Assembly: GCF_015706575.1 (NCBI RefSeq)
Contig: NW_024037062.1
Coordinates: 678,811 to 742,810, forward strand
Reading direction: 5' to 3'
DNA from: Patiria miniata
Taxonomy: Eukaryota; Echinodermata; Asteroidea; Valvatida; Asterinidae
Length of the DNA: 64,000 nt
A program made the position numbers and the translations under genes. Below the pieces are notes generated by a model. It was not told the DNA's origin, did not search any database, and saw only the letters and a list, made by a program, of their open reading frames with translations. Numbering within the stretch: position 1 is the first letter of the stretch; each line of letters starts with the position of its first letter. Of the stretch, positions 10,556 through 23,159 are shown in pieces.

Positions 10556-13190
10556 GTAATTAAATTTTAAAGAAACACTATAGAAACAAACATGAAAGAA
10601 AGACAAACAAACAGACCAACTTGAAATACATATAACAGTAAAACAAACTTCAGTGTCCTCAATAAGCCAGTGTGGAGATTTCGATTTGAACATTGGTTTA
10701 CTTGATAAGCACAAGAGATTGGTTAAAAACGCGTACCAGAAAAACAAAACTTCTATTTGTCGTGACCTACTTTGGAAAATTAAATCGCGAAAAAGTGAGC
10801 ACGCGGTGCTTTTGTCTTTTTGAATTTAAGTAAACAATATATATACACGCTTTTTATTCGGTGAAGATTTAAAATAATCCTCTTCCAATCTCACATTCTC
10901 TCAAGATTTTCAATACATATCATTTGTTCCTCCTCGCAACGTCTTTTAATGCATGGAGGTTTAAGACATGGATTCCCCGGCATTCGAATATTTAGCCCCG
11001 CGAATTCATGAGGCTTTCGCGGGGATCTACAGCCCAGAATTGAGTGACAACAAAGAAATTGGCTTTTCTGTATAGCTTGCTGTTTTTGATTTCCACCGGG
11101 TTGTTGTTTCAACATCAACCGCTTGATTCTGTGATTTTCTTCTTTTTTTAATTTTGAAAAGAACGAGGCGGTTGACTGTCAACAGGGACCGGGCGTGGAT
11201 TACCCGGCGCAGCGCAGCGCGAAAATACCGGGGTGACTACTACAGTTACCCGGGCCCACTCGGCTACCAATTCGCGGTGAATGGACGCTGCCCCGTAATG
11301 CCGTGTTTTCCACTTCAATTCATATACCTTCAAGTTGCCATCTTGTGTGTGTTTTTTTTCCACGATGAAGGAAAATATAGAGAGGCAGCGGAATTGGCTG
11401 TAAATCCCCCTTGATCCTTTTAGAATAGAGATACATGCATGACACAAGCGAGTGATGCGAAAAAGCTGGCTACCCGAAGCTCGGGCTTATTTGAAATTCA
11501 TGGGCACGGTGCTCCCCGAGGCCCCTTGCTCGGGCCCCGCGCTACGCGCTGCGTTTCCCCCGCCGCGGCGTGGCCGGTCGAAAATGCAATTTTCATTCCT
11601 GGACGGGCTAATCCACCGGACTGATGAGAAGCATCCGATTTTGTTTGGTTGGTAAACTCGCTCTTCGTATATAACTCTCAGCTACTCTTCCTCTGTCGTA
11701 CACTGATAAAGAAGTCAGAAAATGCGAGAAACAAGCGTCTCTCAAATCAAACCAACAATTTCTTAACCTTGCCCGCGCAGGGGCAATCGTCCTTCAAACA
11801 CGCGCATCTATCCCGCGGCAAAACAGGATGATCTTCGGTTTTTCGGAACTTATCTTCCAGAAAAACCAGGGCTCCATTACCGGTTTCCCCCACATCCCAC
11901 CTTATTTACCGTTTTTCTCGACATTATCAAATTTCGATGCAACGGCTTAGGCCCGTAGCCGTGCAGATTGCGGTTGATCCCCGTGCTCCAAGGAACCCAA
12001 GACTCGCTCGAGCTCTCAATCCCGTAAACAAATTGACCAAATCTTCCACGTAAGCTTCTGTTCCAGTTCTGTCCGCAAAAATAAAGCGTTTTGTATGCAA
12101 AAATCCGGGGATTCCGGCTGAACTAGTTTTTCTTGCGGATCTGGGTGAAGTGATGCATATTTGTGACTGACGCAGTGGCCGTTCGAATGACGGTATCACG
12201 TCCAGATATTTTGTATAAACTTTTTGATTTCTTTGTTTTTAATTCCTCAGCAAAAATAATCCCATTTTGTCCGTGTTTGCCTGGGCTTTCCTGCTGGTAA
12301 TCACCTGTCTATATTCTGTCATCAAAAAATAGGCCTAAATAATACAAAACAAGTTGTTTATCTATATCTCATAAGTTGTTATCATTTCGAAGGAAATAAA
12401 TAGTCCGTTCTCTGTAAAATCTGGACTAAAATCAGCTTAGCCGTTCAGGCGTGTCAGATAAGGACAAATCAATTTCGATCTTCAAAATGTAAATTTAACG
12501 CGTAAGACGTCTTTAAAAAAATACTTAAGAATCACCAAACCATTTACTTTTTTCCCGGCGATGAAATGGGTTATTTCGATTCTATTTTGAACATTATCCT
12601 TTTGTAAACTCGTACATTATTGTCTTTGTCCATGTGACTTTACTGTCTATATAGCCAGGCAATTCAACTGTGTTACTCATAAAATTTGTTAGTTTTCTTG
12701 TAGGTTTAGAGGAAACTTAATTTGAAGGCAATATTCATCAGTTTGAGTGTGTGTGTCTGGTCCCTAGATCTGCTCCTGTTTGTGTGCAATAACTCTGGTG
12801 ATTATAGTGACGATGATGATAACAGACATGATTGTGATGGGTGAAATTTCATAATAAAAACATTGTAAAAGTTTTGATCATTTTTAGTAAGTGCTGTTTT
12901 GGGGAACGCACGATGTTAAAATATGCACAACTTGTCCACATTTAGGTCACAGTCAGTTTAATTAACCGCACTTTTCAATCAATCGCTGTGTTTGAATCAA
13001 AACGAAAAGCTCAGTAGATTTAGGCGTTTCAACTGTGATACTTAAGCAGTACAAGTCTGAACTTCCTTTTCCACCATGGAGAAGCACCTGCAGAGGAGGG
13101 AATTAACGTCAATCGTAATTGATGATGGGCCGTAACGTAAATGACACGCGATCCCAGGCTCGCCATTGGTCAAGCATTTCACCTTAGGCC
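10556..13190. other. Intron after exon B; no further gene seen
   Basis: GC-rich patches occur at about 11155-11300 and 11500-11580 without splice-bounded open frames. The rest is AT-rich. One TAGGCCTA octamer lies at 12330. No repeats with clear ends were recognised. Confidence 0.35.
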
Positions 13191-13470
13191 ACGCCCACCC
13201 CCACTTTGCGCGTCCGATCTCCGTGACGTCATCCGGTAAGTTAACAATGAGGTGGAGTGAATGAAGTGAAGTTTTCGTATTATCTCCGCGTATTTTCTGC
13301 CTCTTTACCAAGGAAAATCTAAGGGGCACGGTCAGAATTAGACCGAGAACGCTGCATGTGTGTGGACTAGACACACAGGCCTTTACTTGACAAAATATCG
13401 GAGACTGGCTGGCATTGAGGGCGATTCGGTGCTGTGTGCCCAATATAAAGGGGTTCTGTGTTGTAGCTCA
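13191..13470 (+). promoter_or_regulatory. Candidate promoter of Pitx exon C (CRE and TATA-like box)
   Basis: A full palindromic CRE, TGACGTCA, lies at 13224-13231. A TATAAAG lies at 13444-13450, in sequence that is GC-richer than its surroundings. If used, transcription would start near 13475 and leave a roughly 600-base 5' UTR before the exon C ATG at 14082. The assignment is inferred from position only. Confidence 0.35.
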
Positions 13471-13901
13471 CGTCGGGTGTCCACTGGCGTAGGTGGGAGG
13501 TGCGTGATTGCCTCGTTTTTACCGGTAAGGATCTGGACGCACAGACGGCAAGGGGAAAGCCCAAGCGAGACGGCTTACCGATCTAGGCCATTGAATCACC
13601 GTAGTTGATTGCATGGACTGGTTCCGTAAATCCCATCCTCAGGATTTTGCCTCTTTACCGTGAAGGCGTGTTTCAAGCAGGTACACTCTAACGACAAAGA
13701 CGCTGTGGTTTTGTTGTTTCGAGAAGTCTATCTGCTCCATGCTGTCAGCGTGCTGTAGTCAAACCTGGTTGGACTTTGCTAGGCCGGTTTTTATCCCCCG
13801 GATTGCTTTGGGTCCGTCCCACTTTTCTTTGCGAGACTTCACGGTTGAGCCTTCTTCTCGTCATCCCTGTGAATCCTGGCAAGTTTATCAGCACTACGAC
13901 A

Positions 13902-13928
13902 ATCATCATCATCATCATCATCATCATC
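13902..13928 (+). repeat. (ATC)n microsatellite in the probable exon C 5' UTR
   Basis: About nine ATC units in a row, 153 bases before the exon C start codon. It yields histidine/isoleucine runs in frames that are not thought to be coding. Confidence 0.9.
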
Positions 13929-14081
13929 GAAGGCAACAGCAGTAGCCAGCAACGGAGCGTCATCAACATAAACACCCCGACTGCTGCGGGTTTTTTTCTG
14001 TCCCCTTTTCCTCTCTTCTATACTTCTTCTTCAACAACTCGGCCTAAATCCCAAGTCCTCCCTGATTGATATAAGTACACC

Positions 14082-14280
14082 ATGAACGGCTTGAGCGATC
14101 CACTTTCCACCCTGGAGGACCTTGTGAGCGCCGAGTCGTCAGCTAGGCATCCAGCGGGTGCTTTGGGGAGCATGACGGCGGCGGCGGCCGGTGCCGAGTC
14201 GGCAGTCTCCCGCTACAGTCGGACCAATCCTAGCGTCGTGGCCTCCATGGGTTGCACGAGATTGTCTGTGGAAACTCACG
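14082..14280 (+). CDS. Pitx: Pitx alternative first coding exon C (66-aa N-terminus)
   Basis: The ATG at 14082 has the context CACCATGA, close to the animal optimum. The exon encodes MNGLSDPLSTLEDLVSAESS, a Gly/Ala-rich middle (MTAAAAGAES) and an end RLSVETH, then G|GTATGC at 14280/14281. The single leftover G is in phase 1 and joins AC at 17884 to give Thr-His-Asp. It is nearest to the homeobox exon (3.6 kb). It has the best start context of the three leaders and a promoter-like region 600 bases upstream, so it may be a principal form. The leader has no known domain and is likely disordered. It cannot be matched residue by residue to a vertebrate isoform. Confidence 0.75.
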
Positions 14281-16708
14281 GTATGCTGTACCCAATATTT
14301 CATCTCCCTCTCTAAAATTTCTTCTTCCTTATTACTTTAACAAAAATGTGAAACTTGCACCAGCATACTCTAGCTCTAGTCAGCTCGGTGCAAGTTTGAC
14401 TTTTTACTAGTCAAATCTGACTTGAATGTTTTCACAATCTAGGCCTGTACATGGTGGTGCAACAAGAAAGAAACCCACTTTCGACAGCAATTTTAACCTA
14501 CTTACTTATTTGAACTTTTTTTTATAATGTAGTGAAGTATAGCTGCTCTTCAACTAGACGTGGTGGAAAAAAATCTTTACAAAAATCGCAAGAATAGTGC
14601 TATTATGCTACTCTGAATATAAGTCACCAATATCACTGTTGCCCACGTGTAAGTCTAGTGTAGTGTTTTGTTGTCTTCAAATCAAGCTCCGGAGCTCAGT
14701 CAAGCGCATGAAATAAAGCCGTCCGTTGACAAACAGGTTTGACACATGAAATTTTAAAACTACCATATCTCAGAGACAAATATGTTATATATTTTTGGTC
14801 ACTTATGTTTAAAGATCAATATATTAATACCATTAAAATGAATTTTTGAAATATGCTCGACAAGTAGGTGAAAATTGCTGTCACAAGTTGACCACCCTGT
14901 AGTTTGTTTTCATATTTACAGTTTCAAAATTTCCAATCGTAAACCTTTTCTTATTATTGTGTTTTATGTAAAGATTTGCCTCTGCAAGCTTCGACTTCTC
15001 ATGATCATGTCTTCATCTAATATGATATTGTATTGATTGATTACCACTGTGCTTTTGATGGAAAGAACTGTTATTGAAATTAAATCGAAATTGAATATGA
15101 AATTATTAGGCATGCACCAAGTTTCTTAGTCAACTTACAAAAACATAGCCAAGTGTAAAATATGCGAAATGAATTTTAAACCCCCACCGTTATTATTCAG
15201 ACAAATACACTGGAACAGTCTTTTTTTTCTTACTTACATCGCGATTGTCTTGTGATTTGATCGGATCAATCCTTAATTGTAGATTGCGTGAACAAATATC
15301 AGGATTATTCACACTGGTTTGAAGGTATTAAGAAGTTCATATAAATGTTTAATTAGTAGGGCAATACAGTTTACAGAATTAATTCTTCAGTCGTACTTCT
15401 CAAATATTTAACATTACGAAAATATTGAACTTGCGTGTGTAGTTATATTTTAATAGTTCCATAAGTTGTCTATGTAATGTTCTCCCAGTAGAGCAATATT
15501 CAGAACGACTTGATTTTAGTCATGGGAATATCGTGACCTTCGCATTGTCTGGTTCGGTCTTGCTGCAATTATTTCAATCGCTTGTCGACCTAAATTGCTG
15601 CACTTCCCACTCCAAATGGAAGCATAAAACGCCCGAATCTGAATCACACTTTTCGTAATTGTATGGACATTATTTCGTCTGAGACTTAGCTCAATAATAA
15701 GCCTTGCTGAAAATTGCAAGTATGGAACTCTTCCTTACCAAAAAACCTTAAATTTTTGAAATGATTGTTATTCTGAGTTATTGATGTGTGAAAGTCTGTT
15801 AATATTCAACCAGCGATATTAGTGAGGTAAAATGCATTTAATTAAAAAAAGCTTAATAGACCGAGACAGGTGTTACTATCTCAGCTCGAATTGGAGAGAA
15901 AACCTTTCGTTTTGTGAAATCCCTGCGATACTGAAAAATAATCCAGCAATTACCATATTCATTTGTGGAACCTTACGGGAACAAAGGTACATGTGTTTAC
16001 ACATATACCACATATTTACACCGTTTTCTTTTGCTCTATACCCCAAGAATTTCGAAAATGACGATTCCCCCTCCCCCGAGTTCGTCCTGAAGCACTGCTC
16101 CTCCAATGTCTCCGCTCTCATTAATGTTCCAAGTCAGTGTTAATCACTGCTAAACCACTACACCGCCTCTGATTGTATTTCCCGACGGACGGATATCTCT
16201 TGTTGTAGGCCTACATGATCTTTTAGTATAGGTTTTTTATATTAAGTTTTTTCTTTAAGATTACCTAGTTTTTTTTTATTCAAGATCACCCACCTTACGG
16301 TTAAAACCGTTTTTATAATGTGATTGTCGATATTCCTCCACCGATTAGAATGTTAATAGTTCTTCGTCTGAAGCGAATTAAGAATATCCCTTAATCCCAA
16401 TAAATCAAATTGTATGTCGAAATAAAATTCCTGGGTTTTATTGAAGAACAAACCGTAGACCAAAGAAGGTTTCCAAAAAGTTTACTTGTTTCTATACAAA
16501 TAATTATCTTTAGAGGAAGTGGCTGAAATATAATTTTAAAAATAAAATTCATTTTATGTGATAAAGTGGTGGTCCTAGCTGGCTTTTTGGACTATTTGTA
16601 AAAACCAAAAATAAAAGGGGACCAATAATTCCAAAATTCTTTCTCCATCTAGAAAAGGACATGAGCTCTTTGTGACAGACTTATTTCCCATGATACTCAT
16701 ACAATTCT
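14281..16708 (+). other. Intron after exon C, unique AT-rich part
   Basis: No gene, repeat boundary or conserved motif stood out. A TAGGCCTA octamer is at 16206-16213. The open frame at 15832-16143 has neither exon boundaries nor a known domain. Confidence 0.35.
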
Positions 16709-17063
16709 ACAGGATAAATAAAGAAAATAACGAAACCCAAAATGTCAGGACCATTGTTTTAGTGAAGGTGAGCGTTCTTTCAGCAAAATGAAAACAATTC
16801 ACACAAATCTCTATGTGATATGATCTCGTTGTGCTGAAAGAACACTTACCTTTTTGTGATCCGTGGACAGAACTTTAAAATGGTGATTGTTTTTAAAATT
16901 CCGTAACTTGAAAAGTACATGAGCGATTTGAATGATTCTTGTACTAAAAGAAAGCTTATCAGTTTGGCTTTTATATATCGTAGATTTTGAAAGTGCTTCA
17001 TGCAGAACTTCACTAAAACAATGCTCTCGACATTTGGGTTTCGTTTGTTTTTACTCACCCTGT
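16709..17063. mobile_element. Fold-back element, ACAGGGTGAGT family, copy 1
   Basis: The right end reads inward as ACAGGGTGAGTAAAAACAAA and the left end as ACAGGATAAATAAAG. Both are followed by CGAAACCC, the ATGTC/TCGACATTTGGG block and AACAATG. An inner hairpin TTCTTTCAGCA...TGCTGAAAGAA lies near 16776-16847. The right half matches the right halves of the elements at 27157-27822 and 27871-28376 along its length (GATCCGTGGACAGAACTTTA, AGTACATGAG, ATGATTCTTGTACTAAAAG). The left arm is shorter than in those copies. No protein is encoded. Confidence 0.8.
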
Positions 17064-17807
17064 ATTGTACACCGGACTGAATCACCGTGTTTGTCGTGTG
17101 GTGCCTCCTGACACAACATGGCGTCTTGACACCTCACGTGTTTTTGTTGTCAATCCCCAAAGTCATGACCCCAGCGTGTTTGCGTCTGGCAAAAACAACT
17201 TCCGCCTCGGAGAAAAACGGGAGCGCGACAAAACCGTGACCCCAAATTTGTACCGGTTTCACCTTTGACTTTAGTCTGGAGAAAATCTGTACCGTTTCGT
17301 TTCTCAACAATTTCCTCTGAAAAAAAAAGACGAACAAGAAAGTTGAACAACAATAGCAGCGTAGCCATGTTTGGTGATTTTTTGTTCTACGGGAATACGC
17401 ATGTGTAGACATTTTGTTAATTCATTGTTAATGAATTACCATAAGGAAAAAAACTTAAAGAATGCAGTTGAATGAAAAAATTCTATTAAATCAAAGCACA
17501 CTAATTTCTCATTTTTTGTAATGAAGATAATCAACTCGTGAACCTTGTTAATCCAAAGTTATTCGATTTCTACTAAAACGATACGGCTGCGAGAAAATCA
17601 GTTTTTATCTGAGCGTTCTGCCTTTTTGGAGTCCTTCATTATCGACAATGTTGTCAAGATTTTTGACAAAAAGTGTTTGACTTTCGACTTGTGTTTTGAG
17701 TCCTAAAAACAATCACAAAATCAGAACAAATGGCTGTGGAAAGTCAGGGTTTCTATTCAAGTCCACGAATTGTGTTTGACATTGGAGTCCGCCACCACTG
17801 ACAATAA

Positions 17808-18254
<447 letters not shown>

Positions 18255-18338
18255 TAATAAGACCACCTTCCTCTTTCTGTCTAAGAGTTATTTAGATAAC
18301 CGCTAAAATATTTCAAGACCAACCATCTTTTAACACAT

Positions 18339-18674
18339 TCAAGTTCGATCGGAAATATCTCGGAAGCTGCGGGCCATCAAATTCGTGTTCATGCATGAGT
18401 CACGTGATTGTGCCATGTAATTTCTGGAAGGAGTAGTGTTCTGAGTTTTAAACAAATCAGGTTTTTGACCCCAGTGACCCCATGATGACCTTTGACCCCA
18501 GTTTGGTCATGTGACATGTTGGGGTGGACTACTGATTTTTTGACAAAGTTTGGTGAAAATTTGTCAAATTATGTAGGAGCAATAGACAATGTCAACGTTT
18601 GTTACTTACTAACTAACTAACGAACTAACGGAGAGACCTGATGATTGGTTGAGCTGCTATTCCGCAGCTAAAAA
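18339..18674 (-). repeat. Dispersed repeat, minus copy (pairs with 8744-9083)
   Basis: This is the reverse complement of 8744-9083, starting about 240 bases after the homeobox exon donor. It contains CATGCATGAGTCACGTGATT, two close CCCCAGT blocks and the ACTAACTAACTAACGAAC microsatellite. It has a few substitutions and short indels against the other copy. Confidence 0.85.
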
Positions 18675-19082
18675 AACCCAGGAAAAGTTCTTGATTGATG
18701 TAAATGTTACATGTAATAATTTTATTTGACACAACGAATGTTCTCAAGTTCACAAAAAGTGGATTTCCGACTTCTTTCTCTGAGCCATCAAGTGTGATCG
18801 TTGCAGACCAGTAAATAAACTGCCATAGACCTCAGTGATAATTACGGGCACTTCCCAAAAATATTAAAAATACTCACAACTCTCCGAGGTGTTCGAGACA
18901 CCCCTCAAATTAAAGCTTATTTCATCATCTTTCATTTTCCGTTCAAGTTTTGGGGCATTAACAATGACTTTTGGGAGAAAATTCCATCCAAAGATGATCA
19001 CCCCTAAAAGCAGTCCTGAATCCCATCGTCATTTTTCACAGAAATAGGAGGTCGCAGTTTTCTACACGGCTTCCACCTAACT

Positions 19083-19104
19083 TTTTTTTTTTTTTTTTTT
19101 TTTT
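19083..19104 (+). repeat. Poly(T) tract, 22 bases
   Basis: A homopolymer within the Pitx large intron, possibly the tail of a degraded minus-strand retroelement. No element body was recognised next to it. Confidence 0.6.
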
Positions 19105-19774
19105 ACAAAATCCTCAAGTTCACGGCCCTCAAAATGCTCTAATACCGGATAATACTTTCAAATCGTGAGTTGGCCGGCGTAGGCAATTTTGGGCCTATTT
19201 ACAGGTCTGCACCCAGATGCACCATGTTCTGATCTTCTTTAACAAGAGATTGTACAACAAAGCCTATGATTTGTTTTGAAAAAAAAAAATAATAATAACT
19301 GTGAAGACTGGACGGATAAGCCTATGTAGGGCTTCAGACTTGTTTTCGCGGTCACATAACTGTGTCAGCCGTTCCCTAGTTTCCTCAAATTGATATCATT
19401 TTTCCAGACGTTGATGTTTTGCCCAAATACCTCGCCGCGAGTTTCACACGTGAGGCCTAGAACCCATCAGTGTCAGCCAAGCTCAAGGAATCCTGGGCAG
19501 TACGACCTTGTAACGCAATGGCCATCAGTCGTGTCATTTGCGTGTGAGGGATTTCTTCCCCCTTGTTGGCTTAACTGATTCGTAATCCAGACATCTCGCT
19601 TGGGTAGAAAAGAAGAATGACCTTTGACAAATTGCCAATAAAAGAGGTATCTGTGTTACGAGATAATCTAGAATCCATATCGGGCTCACAGACGATCTCT
19701 GGATGAAATATTATTTCATGTGGGGTAACATAGTACAACTATAGCACTCGATCTTTTCCAGTTACTTTCTTTAA

Positions 19775-20712
19775 AGGGCACATGACATGAATTTTTCTTG
19801 GGAACACTTTTTGTGCAACTTTTTACTCTTCTTAAATGTATGATATCTATTAGGCACCCATTTTAGGCAGTGTTGAGTACTCGTACTCGAGTACAACTCG
19901 AGTACACACAAGTACTCGGCCCGTACTCGACTATCAGTACTCGAAAAAACTTTGGACTTGGCCCGTAATCGATTCTTCGTACTCGAATTTTGCACGGACT
20001 CGACGGTTTGGTACTCGGTACTCAACCCCAGTACTCGGGGGTACACACCGAGTACGTTACTCGGACTCGGACTTAGGAACTCGGACTCGGCCCAGTATTC
20101 GGCCTTGAATGTACTCGTACTCGGTGCTTTTGACTCGTCACAGTGTACTTGCACTCGGCCCTGGACTCGGCCCCTAAAGTACTCGGAGAACTCGGTACTC
20201 GGCTTTGAAGACTTGACTCCAACACTGCCTTTTGGTCACTTTTATCATAAAGTGCACTTTTTTGAACATTTAAAATTGTCCATGCGTTTCCTGACAAATA
20301 AGGGCGCTGTTGCTGTGATGTAATTTCAGGAAGACACTGTTTACTTAAGGGTTTTTCTGTTCAAATTGTGAACCCAAAATTTGCTCGTTGAAGACATTAA
20401 TATGAGAAAACTTTGCTCATTGGTCTACTGTCATGTACCGAAACAACAACTAATCACCAAAGAAAAGGCAATTTGCGACAGCAAAATATCCGAATTCTGG
20501 CAAATTGTGGTACTGAAATAGATGTAACATTGAGGTTTCTGCCCGAAATGATATCACACCTTTGCTAATGAATATAGAAATTTGCATGAGCTTCAAAACC
20601 AAAAAGGTACCAAAATGCCCTTCAAAATGACAAAATGAAAATTGAAAATAAGGTAAAATGGGACACAAAGGTGCATTCTCAGGGTCTGCATAAAAAAAAA
20701 TTACATTGGCCC
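19775..20712. mobile_element. Candidate TTAA-flanked element with a nested GTACTCGG element
   Basis: TTAA at 19771-19774 is followed by AGGGCACATGACATGAA. At the other side CATTGGCCC is followed by TTAA (20713-20716), so the ends are weakly inverted and both sit on TTAA, as in piggyBac-like elements. The GTACTCGG fold-back element at 19868-20227 lies inside. No transposase is present. The pairing of the two ends is tentative. Confidence 0.4.
19868..20227. mobile_element. hAT-like fold-back element filled with GTACTCGG motifs
   Basis: It begins CAGTGTTGAGTACTCG and ends GACTCCAACACTG, so the terminal inverted repeat is CAGTGTTG-(G)AGT, a typical hAT end. Flanking octamers are ATTTTAGG and CCTTTTGG, a degraded 8-bp duplication at best. 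Between the ends, almost the whole element is permutations of ACTCGGTACTCG and GACTCGGCC in both orientations. Open frames here are artefacts of the repetition. Confidence 0.7.
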
Positions 20713-20888
20713 TTAAATAACTTCGTGTTTCAGAGTCTGGCGCTCTACACAGTACTTCAGGACCTGGCAACATTAGAGAAAAGTCAACATTATAGAAATT
20801 TACAACAAATTATAAAAGTATGTAAAGAAAATTGAATTGTAGAAAGCGTAAACGGAACCGTGAGTTAGGTGATTTTTTACGCGGTCTT

Positions 20889-21145
20889 ACACAGGTTGAG
20901 TCAAAAAGAAAGTGACCCGAATTAATGATATTTTTGAAATAATGAATTTTGTGATCTTCTTATGAAAATCGAGCTGACGTAACTTGGGAATGGGGTATGC
21001 AGATTATGTGAAATTTTCACAGTTACTAGTCAAAACCATGTATTTTATACCTGTAGTTTTTGTATGACATGGAGAGAGCCACATATTTTTATATATATTT
21101 TTTTCTGATTCTGTCAATTTTGTTTTGGCTCACCCCTGTAGATCA
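20889..21145. mobile_element. Short inverted-repeat element, ACAGG-GAGTCAAAA ends
   Basis: The left end ACAGGTTGAGTCAAAAAGAA and the right end, reading inward ACAGGGGTGAGCCAAAAC, form an imperfect inverted repeat of about 30 bp. An element at 52815-53035 shares the left end (GGGCGAGTCAAAAAG, then TGACCGAATTA) and the ACAGTTACTAGTCAA part. It is distantly related to the ACAGGGTGAGT family at 27157-28376. Confidence 0.6.
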
Positions 21146-22646
21146 TGGGTGAAAGTACTCAGGGTCATACGGTATATAGGCTGAGACAGTACATGCAGTC
21201 TCCAGTGTTTTCTAGTAGGAGTAGATAGTCCGTTAGATTATGTTCTTGTCATTCATCTGAGCATTAGAGCTTCCCAAGGCTAACAGAAAAAGTGCAAAGA
21301 CGGCGTTAATTACCTATGTGTTAAATGTCACGCTTCGTGGCCTTCACGCTTGGCTAGGATCTGAATGAAGGTGTGTTAAAGACCTCACTCCATTGACGAC
21401 AACATGCCGTTCCCTCTAGTCTCGTCTTATCTCGCCCCTTCTCGTCCTATCTCGTTGTTGACCTGTTTCGCATCGTGTCGATCTTTACCGTGTCGTTTCG
21501 CCTGATGTGATCTCGTCTTGTGTAGTTTCATCTCGTCTTTTCTCTTTTCCTTATCATCGCGTGATCCTGAATTGTTACGTCTCGTTGTGTTACGTTAACG
21601 TCACTTACGTAACGTTATAGTTACGTTACGTGTTGTCTTAGTCAATAGAAAGCAGTTTCAATTTAATACAGTGCACCAACGTAGATGGCAAATTCAATTA
21701 TCGTATTTTTCGTCATGTCTCAGTTTTTTGTACTGCTGGCATCATTTTCTTTGATTCGATCGAGACAGAAAGTCGCTAAAAAACTGCACATTTAGCGTAC
21801 GTCCTCATTGCTTATACAACATATTTTAATAAAATACCACAATATATAACGTATTAACCCAACTTCGGTCATGGTATAAAACAATATGATCTATAAAAGC
21901 CAAAAGTGACTTCGTTCTTCTCTGCTGAAATGTCTTGTAAAAGAGACGGAGTTTCAAGAAACACGCCTCTGTCATTTCTCTGAACAATGAACTTTCACCA
22001 AAGAGTATTACGGAAATATTTCCGAGTGCGTACTCATTAACAAAAACTGTACTTCAAGTTATCAAATTTCTCCACACTGAGTAATCCATCCCCAAACCGG
22101 AACCTGAACCGCCAAAACATTGGAGGGATCACGTTTATACACATACAATTAATTTTGGAAATCCAGCGGGCCGGAGATGTACAAGACACGGATTCGGTTT
22201 CAATTCATCATCAAGTACGACTTGGCCCCCTCTGCGTTGGTATCAACCGATAATCTTTTAGTAGGATGGCGGGCGGTCTTGGAGAGATTGCGTTTCGTGT
22301 TTATAGAGAATTGGTTCCGACTGAAAATATAGAGAACGTAAAACAATCGCAGATCGTCGTAAGAGATAAAAGGGTCACTGTCTTCTATTGAACCGGTCGA
22401 TTTGAAGCTGAAAATTACAAGTAGGCTAAGTTACACATAATTATTACACTCAGTTTTTGTTTCAACCATAAGCCGAATGTTTAAGTAAATGAAGAGGATT
22501 TATCTTTTATTTTATTTTCATGTGTTCATAAATATTTGACATAACTTACTTTGTACAAATCGCTGCGATTTTTGTCAATTTTCTTATTTTTTTAAAAATA
22601 GTAAATGCAGCTAAATAAACCCACACATACACACTGATACACGCGT
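21146..22646 (+). other. Pitx large intron, mostly unique sequence
   Basis: A TCTCGTC-rich simple region lies at about 21415-21560, followed by a GTTACGTTACG stretch near 21585-21630. The segment at about 22150-22340 is less AT-rich than its surroundings and could be a regulatory island, but no site cluster could be established by eye. No coding exon is supported. Confidence 0.3.
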
Positions 22647-22910
22647 TACATTCACTGTGTGGACTTCCGAACAAAAGAGGACCTCATAAACCTGGTAGCA
22701 GCAGCAGCGACGTTTTGCGGACTTGCCCACGTCCACACAGTGTTTCACCTCTCTGGAAAACAGGTTTAGAGGCATTTTTGGGTTAGGTTTATCAGTGGCA
22801 AAATGAAGAGAAACACTAAAGGGAATCATGGAAAAACAAAATGAGTTGAAAGAGTTTTGACAGTGTGAGTATAAACGAAAACAAAGGAATGTCCACACTA
22901 TGTAGTAACG
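22647..22910 (-). repeat. Dispersed repeat, inverted relative to 29376-29652
   Basis: The blocks ACTGTGTGGACTTCCGAACA, GACTTGCCCACGTCCACAC, TCTCTGGAAAACAGGTT and AATGAAGAGAAACACTAAA recur as reverse complements at 29376-29652. Both copies lie inside the large Pitx intron. The class is unknown. The 159-codon minus-strand open frame across it has no domain and is partly repeat. Confidence 0.75.
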
Positions 22911-23159
22911 CATGCATTGTGTCTCTACGCTTCTGATTTCTTTATTTGTACATTTCGCTTGTAAGTAAAGAAAGAAATTATTCGCCGTTTTGGGCACTTG
23001 TGTATGTGAACTGTTTGAATGGGAATTGAGGAAACATTGACAGACAATTGGCAAGGTTGCAATCGGCGAAGAACTCGAGACGGTGGTCATATCTGCTGGG
23101 AAAAAAAACCCTGAAAACTCTCGGTAGTTGAGAGAGATGTAGATGCTTCTGGCAAATTA

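Noticed and set aside
22611..23090. 159-codon minus-strand open frame
   Set aside because: Overlaps a dispersed repeat whose other copy (29376-29652) does not keep the frame.
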